Counted from the stretch's first letter, positions 21,001 to 25,854 are shown. The stretch is 64,000 nucleotides of DNA from Sulfuritalea sp. (GCA_022842325.1 JALHPU010000011.1:52868-116867), one strand, 5' to 3'. Notes: generated by a model from the sequence alone, not told the origin. Program-made: numbers and translations.

Positions 21001-23407
21001 CGGTTTCGCGCACGGTGTTCTGGCCAAGCCCGCCGTTCAGCACGTCCACCCCGCCCTCGCCGCTCAACAGATCATCGCCCGAGCCGCCCAATAGCGTGTC
21101 GTTACCTTCGCCGCCGACGAGCGTGACGCTGCCCAGCGTAAAAGCGCTGGCATCGATGACGTTGGCCCCGTCGTCGCCGGTAAGAATCGCACGTGTGATG
21201 CCAGAGAGGGTAGCGGCCCCCGCGCTGCCGATGGTGACCGAGGTGTTGGTCAGGGTGATGTCGGCATCGCGGGATTCGCTCACGGTATCCACGCCGCCAC
21301 CGCCGACGAGAACGTTGGTTCCTGCCGCACCACTCAGAATGTTGTCATTGGCGTCACCGGTCAGGTTGTCGTTGAACTCGGAGCCGAAGACGCTGCGGAA
21401 CCCGCTGATCGAACTGAATCCGGTGGCGGTTCCTGTCGCCAGGTTGACATTGACGCCGCTGGCATAGCCGGAGTAGTCAAGAACATCCAAGCCGGGGCCG
21501 GCCGCAAGATTCTGGATGTCGCTGAAGCTGACGCCATTCACCAGGCCGGCATTGGCGGCGGTGATTTCCCAGCGTCGCTGGCCGCTGACGCCAACCAGCG
21601 TATTGTTCCCGCCATTGACCTGGCTTCCGACAAGCTGCGAAATGTTGGTTGCGCCACCCGTGGCGGTTGCCGCGCCGGTTTGCAGGTTGACCGTTACGCC
21701 AAGCAGGTACACGCTGTAATCGAGGATATTCGTGCCGCCTTCGCTGCCTGAGATACTGCCCGATAACGCGCCGGCACCGACGAACACGAATCGGTTGGAA
21801 CCCAACCCTCCGATGAGATTTTCGACCTTGTCCGCATGGACCCGGTTGAGCGGATTTGCATTGTCGACGACCAGCACGCTGCCATCGGTATTGACGGTGA
21901 AGGTGAGATTGGCGGTTACCCCGGAGAAATCTAGGGTATCGGTTCCCTCGTTCGTGTTTTCCGAAACCGTGTCGTCGCCGAAATTGTCGAAGAACACGTA
22001 CTGGTCATTTCCGGTAAGGCCGATCAGGCTGTCATTGCCAGACGTCCCCAGCGTCAGGTCGAGGCTGGTGCTGGTCATGGTGTCGGCGAACACGGTACCC
22101 GTCAGGACGTCCAACAGGAATCCATAGTCGGCGACGTTCGCCGCGCTGAAGATCGGTACCGACTCAATTTCGCCGGCACTGTATTCGAGCGCCCAGTCAC
22201 CACCCGCGGCACTGGATCCCGTCGCATCGTCGGATGCGGCGACATCGGCCGTCGTGGCCTCCGCCAGATGCCGGACGAATTCCGCGCCGGTACCGTTTGC
22301 CACCGAACAGCCATAGAGAAGAATGTCGCCGCCAGGGCGCAATGCCCTGCCCCACGACCCAATCCGGTCCTTGGCCTGTTGCAGACGGTATTCGTCGAGC
22401 ACGCTGTTGCCAAGGCGCAAGGCGCCGCTCCCGCCATGCGAGAGAACATGAACCGCCGACAGGCCATGATAGGCGGAAAGAATGTCGGTCATCTGGTCGA
22501 TGCCATCGTACTGCGCATCGAGCACCACGACTTCGGTGTCACCGTGGCGCGAGACCAGCAGCATCGGTCCGGCAGTTGACCGGGCCGGCGTATCGTCCGC
22601 CGCGCCCGGCTCGCTGCCGAACAGCTCGAACTGCGGCGCGGCGGCACCCTGCGGCAGCTGGCCCGCATGCGCGGCCGGAGTCGGCGCCGACGCGGCATCG
22701 GACGCGGCGCCGAAACTGACGATGCGGCTGACCAGGCTGGCGTAGTCCGGTACCGCGGCATCGACGATCACGATCTGTGCCGGTGCCGGCCGGCTTTCCA
22801 CATAGGCGGCATAGGCCGCCAGGGAGATCCGCAGCGGGGCCTCAGCGGATGCCTTGGCCGGCAAGTCCGCCAGCACCTGCGGCGCCAGTTCGGGCTGGAC
22901 CGCAGTCGCGACGGGGTCGGGTGCAGTCGCGCCCGGGTCCTCGCCGGCAGGAGGCGCTAGGGACGAGGCGGCAGCGGTGGATTGCGGTCCGTCCGCGGCC
23001 GCAGCAGCGCCCGGCAGGCCCGGATCGAGCGCCACGATCGACGGCGTGGTCGCGGCGACACCACCCGGGTCCGCCACGGGCAGCGATGCAACGCCTGCCC
23101 TGGCCTGGTCGGCAGCCTCTTTCTGCTCATCCTGAATCGTGTACTCGACAGGCGTGGAAGCGGCGCTGAGCCTTGCGGTCTGGACCGCAGCATCGGTCTT
23201 GAGCGGCGCCTCGATGGCCGGCAGCGTCTGAAGCGAAGGCGGAGGCGGCGGAACGACGACTTCCGCCGACAGGAGGAAGCGCTGTTCCATGGCCTCGAAC
23301 AGCGCCTTGCGCCGTCCCGGGGTCTGCAGTCTGGAGGGAGATCTGAAAGCCTTGGCAATGGAACCTGCCAGGGTCGTCAGCGCAGTGGTCAATGTTGTTC
23401 GTGCCAT
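1..23407 (-). CDS. Giant LEPRxLL / DUF4347 / RTX repeat protein (C-terminus beyond window)
   Basis: The minus frame starting at ATG 23407 (AAGGACAG ribosome site 6-7 bases upstream) stays open for 7,802 codons to the window edge. Residues about 40-49 read MEQRFLLSAE, an LEPRxLL-type sorting motif. Residues about 280-410 form a DUF4347 domain with SHGG (His324) and LLYGC (Cys367). From about 450 to 1200 there are RTX-like GGxGxDxLxGG clusters around 22.0, 21.1, 20.5 and 19.9 kb. Most of the rest is 60-65 residue units of the form AYIxxSxV...IxLxA...AGxGxxGG, with filamentous-haemagglutinin-like strand repeats near the end seen. A duplicated module with TGDxVxY and YYVIxVD lies at 14.05-14.6 kb. 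These features indicate a secreted or surface protein, perhaps an adhesin, and the tolC-family gene upstream suggests type I export. The secretion signal and true end are not visible, and the role is inferred. The long opposite-strand frames here are shadows. Confidence 0.9.
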   Translation of the reverse strand, partial: MARTTLTTALTTLAGSIAKAFRSPSRLQTPGRRKALFEAMEQRFLLSAEVVVPPPPPSLQTLPAIEAPLKTDAAVQTARLSAASTPVEYTIQDEQKEAADQARAGVASLPVADPGGVAATTPSIVALDPGLPGAAAAADGPQSTAAASSLAPPAGEDPGATAPDPVATAVQPELAPQVLADLPAKASAEAPLRISLAAYAAYVESRPAPAQIVIVDAAVPDYASLVSRIVSFGAASDAASAPTPAAHAGQLPQGAAAPQFELFGSEPGAADDTPARSTAGPMLLVSRHGDTEVVVLDAQYDGIDQMTDILSAYHGLSAVHVLSHGGSGALRLGNSVLDEYRLQQAKDRIGSWGRALRPGGDILLYGCSVANGTGAEFVRHLAEATTADVAASDDATGSSAAGGDWALEYSAGEIESVPIFSAANVADYGFLLDVLTGTVFADTMTSTSLDLTLGTSGNDSLIGLTGNDQYVFFDNFGDDTVSENTNEGTDTLDFSGVTANLTFTVNTDGSVLVVDNANPLNRVHADKVENLIGGLGSNRFVFVGAGALSGSISGSEGGTNILDYSVYLLGVTVNLQTGAATATGGATNISQLVGSQVNGGNNTLVGVSGQRRWEITAANAGLVNGVSFSDIQNLAAGPGLDVLDYSGYASGVNVNLATGTATGFSSISGFRSVFGSEFNDNLTGDANDNILSGAAGTNVLVGGGGVDTVSESRDADITLTNTSVTIGSAGAATLSGITRAILTGDDGANVIDASAFTLGSVTLVGGEGNDTLLGGSGDDLLSGEGGVDVLNGGLGQNTVRETADARFELTNTSLDMGEGVNAVQTVTLGSGVSGGTFALSFNGEATRPISFDATDLSFKEALTALGGIGVGDVEVERLSNGWRVTFTGSLAGRPQSDLGATSALTGGGVTVATTTTGVVSVNTLVNIQRAELYGGENDNRIDASAFSGSVYLNGGAGEDILIGGAAADTLVGGSGNDRLTGGSGVDSLIGGSDVDSIIETRDADMSLTNTTLTIGGEIDALSGIELAVLAGGASANVIDAANFTGLSGLSDLGFLNNGNGVDTLSTLPEIRIRLSNNATVDVDLTYARNLQGVFDAIHAANTHLTASLDAASSAIIISDDLGGTTNLEVTALNSSTAAADLGILKTGTTAQLTGNALVGGNVRLDGAGGADTLTGGRGDDTLTGGTGADSLVGGGGSDTVLESRRTNLAAADFTLANASLIIGSEGTDVLAGIEHANLTGTNFVDVIDASAFTLGSVALANGRGADTLKGTSFGDTFTIDVTGLVAGTDHVTINGGGGLGDRAVIAGLSGVRQSDLGWITWVGAAADIELTDGQILEDINTSGRNLKITATSINLNGHTIDSGLGNVAGNITLSARRITIDSGAKILAKAITPGGTDGAINILAEDNHDSFTGLGFANIEYDEATVKVDNATIKGGDVTIKATAKVVRYAIGSVGSPFGSSWLGDNLDSLAQQIIGGAEGLSAIAAVSVSTSIATIDVTQTSLIEAANFIAHATADAKVAPTPTIAFVLGAAVGVVNTTSRVQVDGTIVTTGDLTLRATSVNTANVLARPSPLAGFTVAAAVSVINSNADALVTDTANLTVGGNLFVKAETIDRNRTLANAISGLDGKLALSFAVAVETGHTRALLDGTVDVVGSITVDASQKNEGIENKIKFGYVPAAIVSAPQVLSGVKAYSATGQNSTGDFVDDFQLSSKDLQKKLIGFNAVKEKAKTWFKDKTGLGGPPTANNWDVSGAFAAVVDTNDVAARIGDNVTTDGRANVEADGNITVRAKTEARPDVSSVSKSINSAETKNGKVDPDPTATTKKGKAGYEATADVAKNGAAIAVSFGLYTNTANATIGGDAEVDAKGVLTVSANSLNQIDPTKLWGANLIAPFDNTTATHTTDQAGLTTVSNGDTVEVTRNHSGKGDEGNWYKYIGSTPTTSIDLTKEDFSDLARWKDLGSVSGKVKNEFLTNLTSYLDDNLGLDDNLVDSWSQSSSNGQLKTKAGSIAALVLVHEANAIIKSGARINKDVDGVSNTDNFRTGNQDVVIEAKSVNQAINLVGNFKTPSVGGTEAKQWTQGSFSAPGAGMSSAPGGSAAGGSIGFYWYGNDVKAKIEDGVDAYGDSLKLTADTLDLAVVLAAAGGKADASAFSGTLAASVVVNTTLAQIDNGATVTVGSKALADPDAAGGSVLVRAKDTAYAITVGGTVAVSEQSGSGISIAVNTIVRDTEALIGNRIDETSVGTRGSFSSAGDVKILASNGGFVGSFAIAGSAATSKPSSGAQAPAPTPPAKSPGTGGTQGSDGTTAGNNALSTWQTKMAAVLGEMGNSSEGKAPAPAATAAQAPASQSKDASAKSGSITANVLIDNARAYIRDTGAISAAKLTVSARNETIVSSLAGAVAYASAGDPSKSSSAMGGALGFNFAMGTTEAFVDGATTITSSALDINADRSGWIVSMAAAVGGATGKTGSAKTGSIGVTWTEYTTRARLANTAATVTGAVRVDAHDDTNLVMVGGSGSFGGKGGYGVGISFGNISNTVSATVENVTSLKHTGAFTVSARSDADIIGVTGSIGVATGGGSASGTAVGGTISANLIRNKLLAKVSNTTTTVDSTGDVTVSADDNSALYAFTGGFAIGKSSAYGIAFGLTVLSNTVEAAVENSTLRTSGAVTVDAKERATIVSVAVGGAGSNESALAGSVAINVLSNTVDAHVKGSTVLAGGTVAVKAVDQALLVSVSGGLGVGKSSTGVGVSISWNRVSNGIGASIENSMVKSATGSIDLLAKSTPFLVGIGAAGGFSSQATGGAGALTINSIANTVDAHIIAGSVVESTVGDVTVTASEAATMFVGALAIGGSSSGSGIGAVMAYNYLGTTSNPADPNAISLIDGTAPGTKSAQVAGADSATASNIKAYIDASKVNAGGRISVLAGLDDPAKAGSGPAFGASKGFNPASATLTTDTFLLAAHGLKTGDEVTYSRGSGTDIGGINGNGTTKYYVIVVDSNTVKLAATADDAGAGKAIALTSPGTGTAHSLLSTASGATAKVFNPATALTINNPLADTLAFSSDPGLSTGDAVVYRNGGGTSIGGLTPGETYYVIKVDATHVRLAATLSDAKAATPRAIFLKPGATGALHELQTRPTSFDAAGVSIDMPAPIGGQIISVTAAGSGGKSTSGAGALSLNFVRTNVDAHISNTTGSQGVQADNSISVLANDTSRVYSGTGSLGLSLGNGSAINASVGVNDIRNSVVARIDGAKVASTAGNVTVSASEDARNINVVVGGAGSSSGNAFGGSFAINNTANTIDAHIKAAGSTASDVSANGTVSVLASDTESIASLAGNVSASFSGTAAVGVAFAVNSIQNKVTAVIDGSMVAAATGDIVVDASFAKPTALPAGLDSQIAAMAVAGSGGPTFSGAGSASLNWIRNTVEAKVANIAELRAGDEISAANGKLSVTASDTSTINSLAGAISIAGVGAKGSAGAVGASVAYNYLGGDPNNPATTDNNVVRASIDNVSGSIKASQVIVKAAYRGQINNITIAGSGAGSSSNSFALGGSVSINRIRTTTDAHISGASNLTTTGMLARSVHIDAEDASHIWVLAGGVGVAVATGSGASGAAGVAVAINEITNTTKAEIENSKVTSAGGIEIDARSISSIAALTFGVSLAVGTGGGGLAGSGAGAGSGNTVRNSVSSAVRNSLVANGKGIFANAGKLVLNATDSSTIMAGAGALSFGGSFGSGGGGAVSVGISATDNNIANTVSAYIDGATASVAGNNVEISASEAAVITAVTVGGSAAGAGGSGGGAAGAVAGAVSVNTTGNKALAYIANNSFASTTGSGSVLLTATDSSTLVAIGGGLAGAGAGGAGGGVAGSLGAASATNTTTNQVKAYIDSSNVTSAGGIELSASETGIISALSIGAAVAGAGGSGGGFGGSVAGSASVNVVTNTVAAYIGGSGAASVVSATGGAVKLTATDLTVVVANAGSLAGAGAGGAGGGGAVAVGVSAATNVIANTVSAYVDHGNVSTTANNIELKADERSAMWALSIGGSVAGSGGAGGGAAGAAAGAVAVNVTTNKAFAYIANNSVITAPAATLVKLSATDNSTISAIGGGLAGSGAGGAGGGVAGSLGAGTATNTVTNQVKAYIDSSQVTSAGGVEITASETGIISALSIGAAVAGAGGAGGGFGGSVAGSASVNTVTNTVAAYIGGSTAPSSVTASGGAIKLKATDSAVVVATAGSLAGAGAGGAGGGGAVAVGVSAATNVISNTVSAYVDRSNVSTTAGNIEITADQLAVMSALSVGGSVAGSGGAGGGASGAAAGAVSVNVSNNKVFTYIANGSTVSSATAGAIKLTATDSSTITSIGGGLAGSGAGGAGGGVAGSLGAANATNTLTNQVKAYIDSSTVTSGGTVELSASETGIISALSIGAAVAGAGGAGGGFAASAAGSASVNVVSNTVAAYIGGSTALGAVSANGALKLTASDLATVVATAGSLAGAGAGGAGGGVAAAIGVSAATNTISNSVNAYVDHATVTASSGNSIELLAKESASMYAQSIGGSVAGSGGAGGGASVAAAGAAAVGTISNTVAAYVANGSTVTTSGSGLVKLTAVDDSTISAVGGGLAGSGAGGAGGGVAGSLGAATAVTSVQNTVKAYIDASRVISAANIELSATESGYVTAFSIGAAVAGSGGAGGGFSGSAAGAGSVNTVRNTVAAYINNSTGTGKGVSSSGGAIKLSAVDSTLIHAIGGSLAGAGAGGAGGGAAVAIGVSAATNDVANNISAYAGNSSLAAAGNVELTANSTADIQAIAIGGTLAGAGGAGGGVAVAAAGSGTDNKIGNAVVAYVGTNSTVTTTNGGSVKLSASDNSSIKAIAGALALSGAGGAGGGGAASLGAAVALNTISNQVKAYIDSSTVSSAGAVELSATESATIDALAVGGSLAVAGGGGGGGAVAGAGADSRNTITNTVWSYVASSSGAKGVTATGGALKLTATDNSRITSDGGGAAAVVGVGGGGGVGISVGYSVSFNTVTNSVRAYANASRLNATGFNIEFSANSTTTINALNVGAALAVGGGTVGVSAAGSGGNSTNTVRNTVEAYAANGATLTTTTSGAIKLTAMDVATSNAKTVATSISFAAGAVGVGVGVSAALAKNDIANTVRAYSDNSTINSAGNAELTATASPTITALSVAATFSVSASPVGAALSGAGADSQNSINNTVETRIVGGSATAAGNISLNAAETGSITADVGSGALSAGLVGGSIGISLATNTISSTVRTYVQSTSLTSTQNNISLTAASTDSVTTLAVATSIALGLGGAGAGATATSTVSPNVEAYAGNASTLNAAGNISIAATSSNSATATSYGIAGGVVGVGTTISTATANGSVLAHLDGNVSGVNTLTVQATGTDTSTANSTAATGGIFAGSGSVANATTSPVVRAYTGGGTISARNAVIVAATLTSKVNATALGVSIGALAVGVSSATARVSPTVDAHVGGNITAASLSVTATQALPGGAESANARATGAVGALIGVTATSATAINGSVGNQAGVSSYVANNSVLNITGDTTIFANSNSRQRAEGNAAAGGLLAAGVASSNAASNTVTRAYLGSGVNLTGSSLNVTANGVDNNLAVTYAGSGGVLAGSSASGSTSNVSLTEATIGAGSIVQLSTRGAGTLGISADHVATFNAQEITVAGGVVAGAGVNIDHGVDSTVNAGVGSSVNAYARDIKIYATNHADKRWLAADNVKGTTGGLVSGAGAYSDTRISFNTTVTVGANARLEVVGLPTATTAMELRAKNDLTVQDKVTFITGGALSGAGVNAKIRTLADLARVSVGNGATLLSKGAIDMSARGSGNIVQRINVDTYGAGTVTTGEARVDVMPVNEVIIGDAVNATAYGDLKISAGRDTNFDADDYTVEARYDGIAGSVVPIDRVDGKAFLIQENRISIGSGSWLKTARQALIHAERLADNNVVGKAKITSWVSGAADGLLSLTGGGADQYNGHLLQESHATVTNNGTVETGITRHQSLTLNAWNVAAGTVTGVATDGVTFTSSQKVLESTLATDLRLAQQQLADYGANDPILRDVYTADIARIKALMAAQGLTDPVSGLPTTQYVMTVTVDPIWAQAGKIDVRSGTLQGSGRWIAPTDATVTVLNDTPAFLEIKGITIPDETGRLFFNGSLVETNANVTTENNANAAWDNSHSYPGVDATVVPGAAAFVSIPATAVGSLEPEVLVQNRLNVKAVNDGHSYNWPNIKILGANEGGTGIRNLAGGISLRTDVPTGQGSIIVEGSVLGKRITTIAGGNIYINGQSNISIAGEPSSVWGDITRSTYGAGGATAAGVRAATTGEINNLLSIVPNEPAMYGQRIFIRANIINVNGLMQSGKDVFTLNLDANAAAEVQQRLNQGWSGRFYLNQTSAASKDFAVYFNTATGSFEVDEVAVSGGRIDLDGKILNTGNGRIRVLGGYGQINVNNTTQWGLQINRLDAATRGEGLLIIIDQAKKVGGVPTSTVYSQNTPLNTTYQVSNTWRYGWTVGYDTGVIDRTHVESSNWLGAINLGTNTFSDFVTENRSAPVLMGTGGYFYEVDANAANRDFTYQHSSQTIATPGSAAPEWKEVYHTVRSTWYGKKTYISDYQRIRELTTLNTHNISAHRDIGIEFFGAAEAVVNVTSTSNRDVLIGSIMNNSGTTTVTSGGAIKGLGENSVIGGRRVVLSAASGIGTDGRAIKTNVTDTSLSSLQAITASGNINLNEKFGDLYVDAIRALSGGSVNLLVNKNIFIGQQSAGNWYAGAVQGGAITINNAASTTTPGGAVGNDVNHALMLDSGSLANDRVTILAKDDVFVQESNGDLKLNKIDTGGKVWLKVANGNLIDANNTQEVDTRTRDILLGGLWKDLGLTAGTGANQKILDSIAGFKAVKEQEYRSYWKVRNTQANPAAYDSGFQAHLSADDKAYYQNVLGYDAAAITTLETKLTQEYHELNTRYGGYGNSYNAAFTYTLTAQEDADLRGSIKVWTEEELLFSMSGGLLKATADTQTLIEDPNIKATEVTIITSKGIGNTVGKEIIDVATVRATGLTADQRLALSAADRPDLTYVGGNILANGLFSFNRGSTTDTITRLDGGNWANDGFKVGMSIQVEGAATLNATAKASFYTVASISGATITLGSGVRLVASEDSMRATLAPVVVDPLAFTPAVGSSSIAATVNFVDNGFQDAIVRQSGSWLADGFVAGKYVKVEGSSLNAPNGSAYYKIASVTATTLTLTPNARTTAESNLSLNFRLMSINSEAVTKITIDQRNDVNLEVGGKVVVNAGTNIYLGTLGGLNIERVTAADAVRIKAKGDIVSIATSGVTITSSDLILESGLGAIGSATNPFDIALSPSGSLGGTLTARALNEVYITSAGTIKVEAVSSQARGVYLSAGGSILDGLNSDSAKIAANRIELTASGGTIGDSLNYLETDLLGAPSSGSPLIGTLTATASGSVYLHETLGDFNVDRITSNTGEVSLWAHQSILDASTATGESTAKPGVDIFANTNITLKSDIGAIGISGNDIDIDSARAGAGSGVLKSTSYLGTNIIEVTGDLAIDVIGAGSAYTAFIAAPDGRIINSRSSGSNVLSGKAYLFARNDIGASSKAFFTEVGNIEGQSTLGSAYITNTGAMTVGGVTGSDVGIVAKGPVTITTMSPLKIKTKIKSDGDITLTANDSTGTGDNLDIGYDEAGNAVAGVELESVLGNVLLHAGDKFRLSNSSLLRGARVEIHADDGGSGGQGGSIELYGTIDAPTVDIYGGAGNDVIVVTTTGATSLTSVFAGGGDDLIHVGSNATTTSNAGGNANLIAGKL
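8681..12475 (-). repeat. 759-bp higher-order tandem repeat inside the giant gene
   Basis: Equivalent points in the repeat (the segment encoding SALSIGAAVAGAG and its relatives) fall at 8681, 9440, 10199, 10958 and 11717, exactly 759 bp (253 codons) apart each time. The next copy upstream is about 762 bp away and more diverged. Each 253-residue unit contains four related modules of about 63 residues, which alternate between ASETGIISALSIG-like, ATDxxVVVATAGSLAG-like, ADxxAVMSALSVGGS-like and ATDSSTISAIGGGLAG-like sequence. The central copies are closest to one another. Strict conservation of length suggests amplification of a structural unit, such as a beta-solenoid turn set. Confidence 0.85.
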
Positions 23408-23508
23408 CTTGCTGTCCTTCACTTTGTGGCAAGACGCAAATCCGTCTCGCACGTGCAACCACTACCGTTTCGCTACGCCGCCAGCCCTCCCTGCCAACGG
23501 CATATCTC

Positions 23509-24858
23509 CTACTGCATCAGCTTGTTCATGTCGAGGAGGTCTTCCTCGCTCAGAGTGCCTACCGCCTGCTTCAGCCGCAATCGGTTGAGCAGATAGTCAT
23601 ACCGTGCCCTGGCCGAATCGCGCTTTGCCGCATAGAGATCCCGTTCGGCATCGAGCACCTGAAGAATGGTTTCCAGTCCCGACTTGTAGCCTTCCAGTTT
23701 GAGTTCCCGCGCGCTGAGCGATGAAACGACGCCCTCTGCCAGGGCCTTGACCCGCACCGTGCCGCCGGTTACGCCCTGGTAGGCTGCCCGTGTCTGCCGT
23801 TCAACTTGGCGGGCATCCCGCTCCTGCTCCTCAAGTGAAGCCTGATAGCGCCTTGCGGCTTCCTCTGTTAGCGCCGAGGTTGCCCCGCCAGAGTAGATGG
23901 GTACGGTCAGACGGAACATCACGTCCGTGGTTTCCACATTGCTGCCACCGCCAAACAGACTACCCCCGGTAACCTTGCCATTCTGGGTCGCCACCAGATC
24001 GATGACGGGTGCATGCCCTGCACGTTGCCGGCTGACTTCCTGCTGGGCAATCTCCACGGTGTGGCGACGGGCCAGCAGCGCCAAATTCTGTTGCAGCGCA
24101 GATTCCGTCCACTTGTCGATGTCGGCAGGCACCGGCTGTTCGAGCGGAATATCGTCACGCAGGGGCTTCAGGTTGACCACGAGCTTGCCGGTCATTTCGC
24201 GCAGCGCCTGCAACTTGTCGTCGAGGTCGTTGCGCGCGCCCACCACATCGGCGTCCTTGAGCGCGAAGCGAGCCTTCGCGTCGAACAGGCCGACCCGAGC
24301 CACCAGGCCGCTGCTGAAGCGCTGCTGCACCAGATCGAGCTGGCGTTTGATCGCATCGCGCTCGGCCTCGGCAAAGCCCAGGGCATCGCGCGCCGCCAGG
24401 ACGTTCAGGTAGGCCGTCGCGGCGCGCAGCATCAGGTCCTGCTCGACCGCGCCAAAATTCGCCGCGGCCTGCTTGACTTTGGTCTGCGCCTGCTCGTAGC
24501 CGCGCCAGGCCGCGAGCTTGAAGATCGGCTGGGTCAGCGTCAGCGTCATGTTGCGGGTGGGATATTGCGAGAGGCCGGCACCAAACACGGCGTTGGCGCT
24601 GCTGATGATGCGCTGGCGGGTATCGGTGTTGCTGGCTTCCAGCGTTACGGTCGGCAACAGCGCAGCCATGGCTTGCGGTTCCACGAACCCGACCGCCTCG
24701 AATTCGTAGCGTCCGGCCTTGTACTTGGGATCGCTGTCCCTGGACATCGCATAGACCTGCGCAAGATCTTCGCCGCGTGCGGGAAAGCTTGCGAGGCAAG
24801 CCAGCGCAAGCGCGAGCAAGGCCCGATTGCGGATCCTGGTGCTTTTCTCGAACCCCAT
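23509..24858 (-). CDS. TolC-family outer-membrane efflux/secretion protein
   Basis: This 449-residue protein resembles the TolC/OEP family, the outer-membrane channel of type I secretion and efflux systems. I place the start at ATG 24858 because GGAGG lies 5 bases upstream and a signal peptide follows (RNRALLALALACLASFPARG, cleavage near ARG-ED). An upstream in-frame ATG at 24918 would bury that signal. Family features are the early YxxSRDSDPKYKAGR region, LPTVTLEAS, LTQPIFKLAAW, and two long alpha-helical segments in duplicated halves. Its stop is 101 bases before the giant gene on the same strand, so the two probably form an operon with this protein as exporter. The ABC transporter and membrane-fusion partners are not in the window. 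Confidence 0.9.
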   Translation of the reverse strand: MGFEKSTRIRNRALLALALACLASFPARGEDLAQVYAMSRDSDPKYKAGRYEFEAVGFVEPQAMAALLPTVTLEASNTDTRQRIISSANAVFGAGLSQYPTRNMTLTLTQPIFKLAAWRGYEQAQTKVKQAAANFGAVEQDLMLRAATAYLNVLAARDALGFAEAERDAIKRQLDLVQQRFSSGLVARVGLFDAKARFALKDADVVGARNDLDDKLQALREMTGKLVVNLKPLRDDIPLEQPVPADIDKWTESALQQNLALLARRHTVEIAQQEVSRQRAGHAPVIDLVATQNGKVTGGSLFGGGSNVETTDVMFRLTVPIYSGGATSALTEEAARRYQASLEEQERDARQVERQTRAAYQGVTGGTVRVKALAEGVVSSLSARELKLEGYKSGLETILQVLDAERDLYAAKRDSARARYDYLLNRLRLKQAVGTLSEEDLLDMNKLMQ

Positions 24859-24950
24859 CACCACCTCCAGTCCCACAGCGCCGCTGCCAAATCGGCACGC
24901 GTTGCCAGCTTGCTTCATCTTCCTGCTGCTCTGCCGTCCTGTTGCGCCAA

Positions 24951-25760
24951 CTAGGTGTCCTTGCCGTTGCCGCGTTTCTTCCTTGTTGATGAAGCGGGCT
25001 CCGCCGCCTCCTCCGCTGCGGTAGGAGTCGCCGCCGCGAGCCGCGCATCGAGACGCTCCGACAGGCGGATAACGTTGCCCAGCGAACCGAGGTGGGCATA
25101 GATCAGGGCCAGGTAGCCGTCTCGGGCGAGCGAAAGCAGGTCCGCATCGCTCAATGCCGCCAGGCGCTGCTCGTCGACCACGCTGAATCCCTGCAGGACC
25201 ATGGGCGGCTCGTTGTTGCGCACCACTTCGAGCACGCGTGGAATCAGCAGATCGAGAGCCTGCAGGCGCTCGACGAACTGCCGGGTGCGGGTGATCTCGC
25301 CCTGGTAAGTGCCGAGGAATTCCAGCGCCTGTTGCAGCAGCGGGGCATGTTCGCCCTGATCGGTGAACAACCGTTCGCCGTCGGCGGCATTGAAGCCCGG
25401 ATAGGCTTCGTCGATATACACGTTGAAATCGTCGGCGCCCTGCTTTTCGGCCAGGACGAAGGGGTAGCGACGCACGAAGGCGGGAATGTAGCGGCCGTCC
25501 CAGCGATTGTCGGGCGTGACGAAAAGGTTCTCGTTGTGGCGCACGCCGACCAGGGCGATCGGGAAGAGTGCCCCACCTTCGTTGCCGGTAAAGGCAATCG
25601 GATACTCGCGCGCGGTGTCGATGAATTCGACGGCCGCCAGCGGGATCGAGTTGGTCTGCGCGGCGAAGCCTGCGTTGGCACCCAGCGACCCCAGTCGCGC
25701 CTTGAGATGCACATCCACATTGAGTGGCACCGGTCGTTCATAAAACAGCAATGTAGCCAT
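24951..25760 (-). CDS. SapC-family protein
   Basis: This 269-residue protein matches the SapC family, named for an S-layer-associated gene. Visible family features are the opening YERPVPLNVDVHLKARL, the segment IPLAAVEFIDTAREYPIAF, the aromatic YIPAFVRRYPFVL and the later DxxYPGFNxxDGERLF. No signal peptide or membrane segment is apparent. The C-terminal 30 residues are a low-complexity Ala/Glu/Lys tail. The start has a GGGGAAG site 6 bases upstream. It is the last member of a same-strand cassette (oxygenase, methyltransferase, unknown, radical SAM) and lies 92 bases upstream of the tolC-like gene. The biochemical role of SapC proteins is not established; I infer a link to surface-protein biogenesis from context. 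Confidence 0.85.
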   Translation of the reverse strand: MATLLFYERPVPLNVDVHLKARLGSLGANAGFAAQTNSIPLAAVEFIDTAREYPIAFTGNEGGALFPIALVGVRHNENLFVTPDNRWDGRYIPAFVRRYPFVLAEKQGADDFNVYIDEAYPGFNAADGERLFTDQGEHAPLLQQALEFLGTYQGEITRTRQFVERLQALDLLIPRVLEVVRNNEPPMVLQGFSVVDEQRLAALSDADLLSLARDGYLALIYAHLGSLGNVIRLSERLDARLAAATPTAAEEAAEPASSTRKKRGNGKDT

Positions 25761-25801
25761 TCAGACTTCCCCAGTAACAGTGTGGATATTGAAAGATTTT
25801 T

Positions 25802-25854
25802 CTGGCACTGCCAGTCGCTTCGGGATTCGTTGAAGTCTAATCCATTTCGATTAG
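25802..25854. promoter_or_regulatory. Two inverted repeats upstream of sapC
   Basis: A perfect 13-bp palindrome, CTGGCACTGCCAG, lies at 25802-25814. CTAATC-N6-GATTAG lies at 25837-25854. Both sit in the 188-bp gap between the radical SAM gene's stop and the sapC start. The first has too short a loop for an RNA hairpin and is more likely a protein-binding site; the second could be an operator or a weak hairpin. No good sigma70 promoter was seen beside them. Confidence 0.4.
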
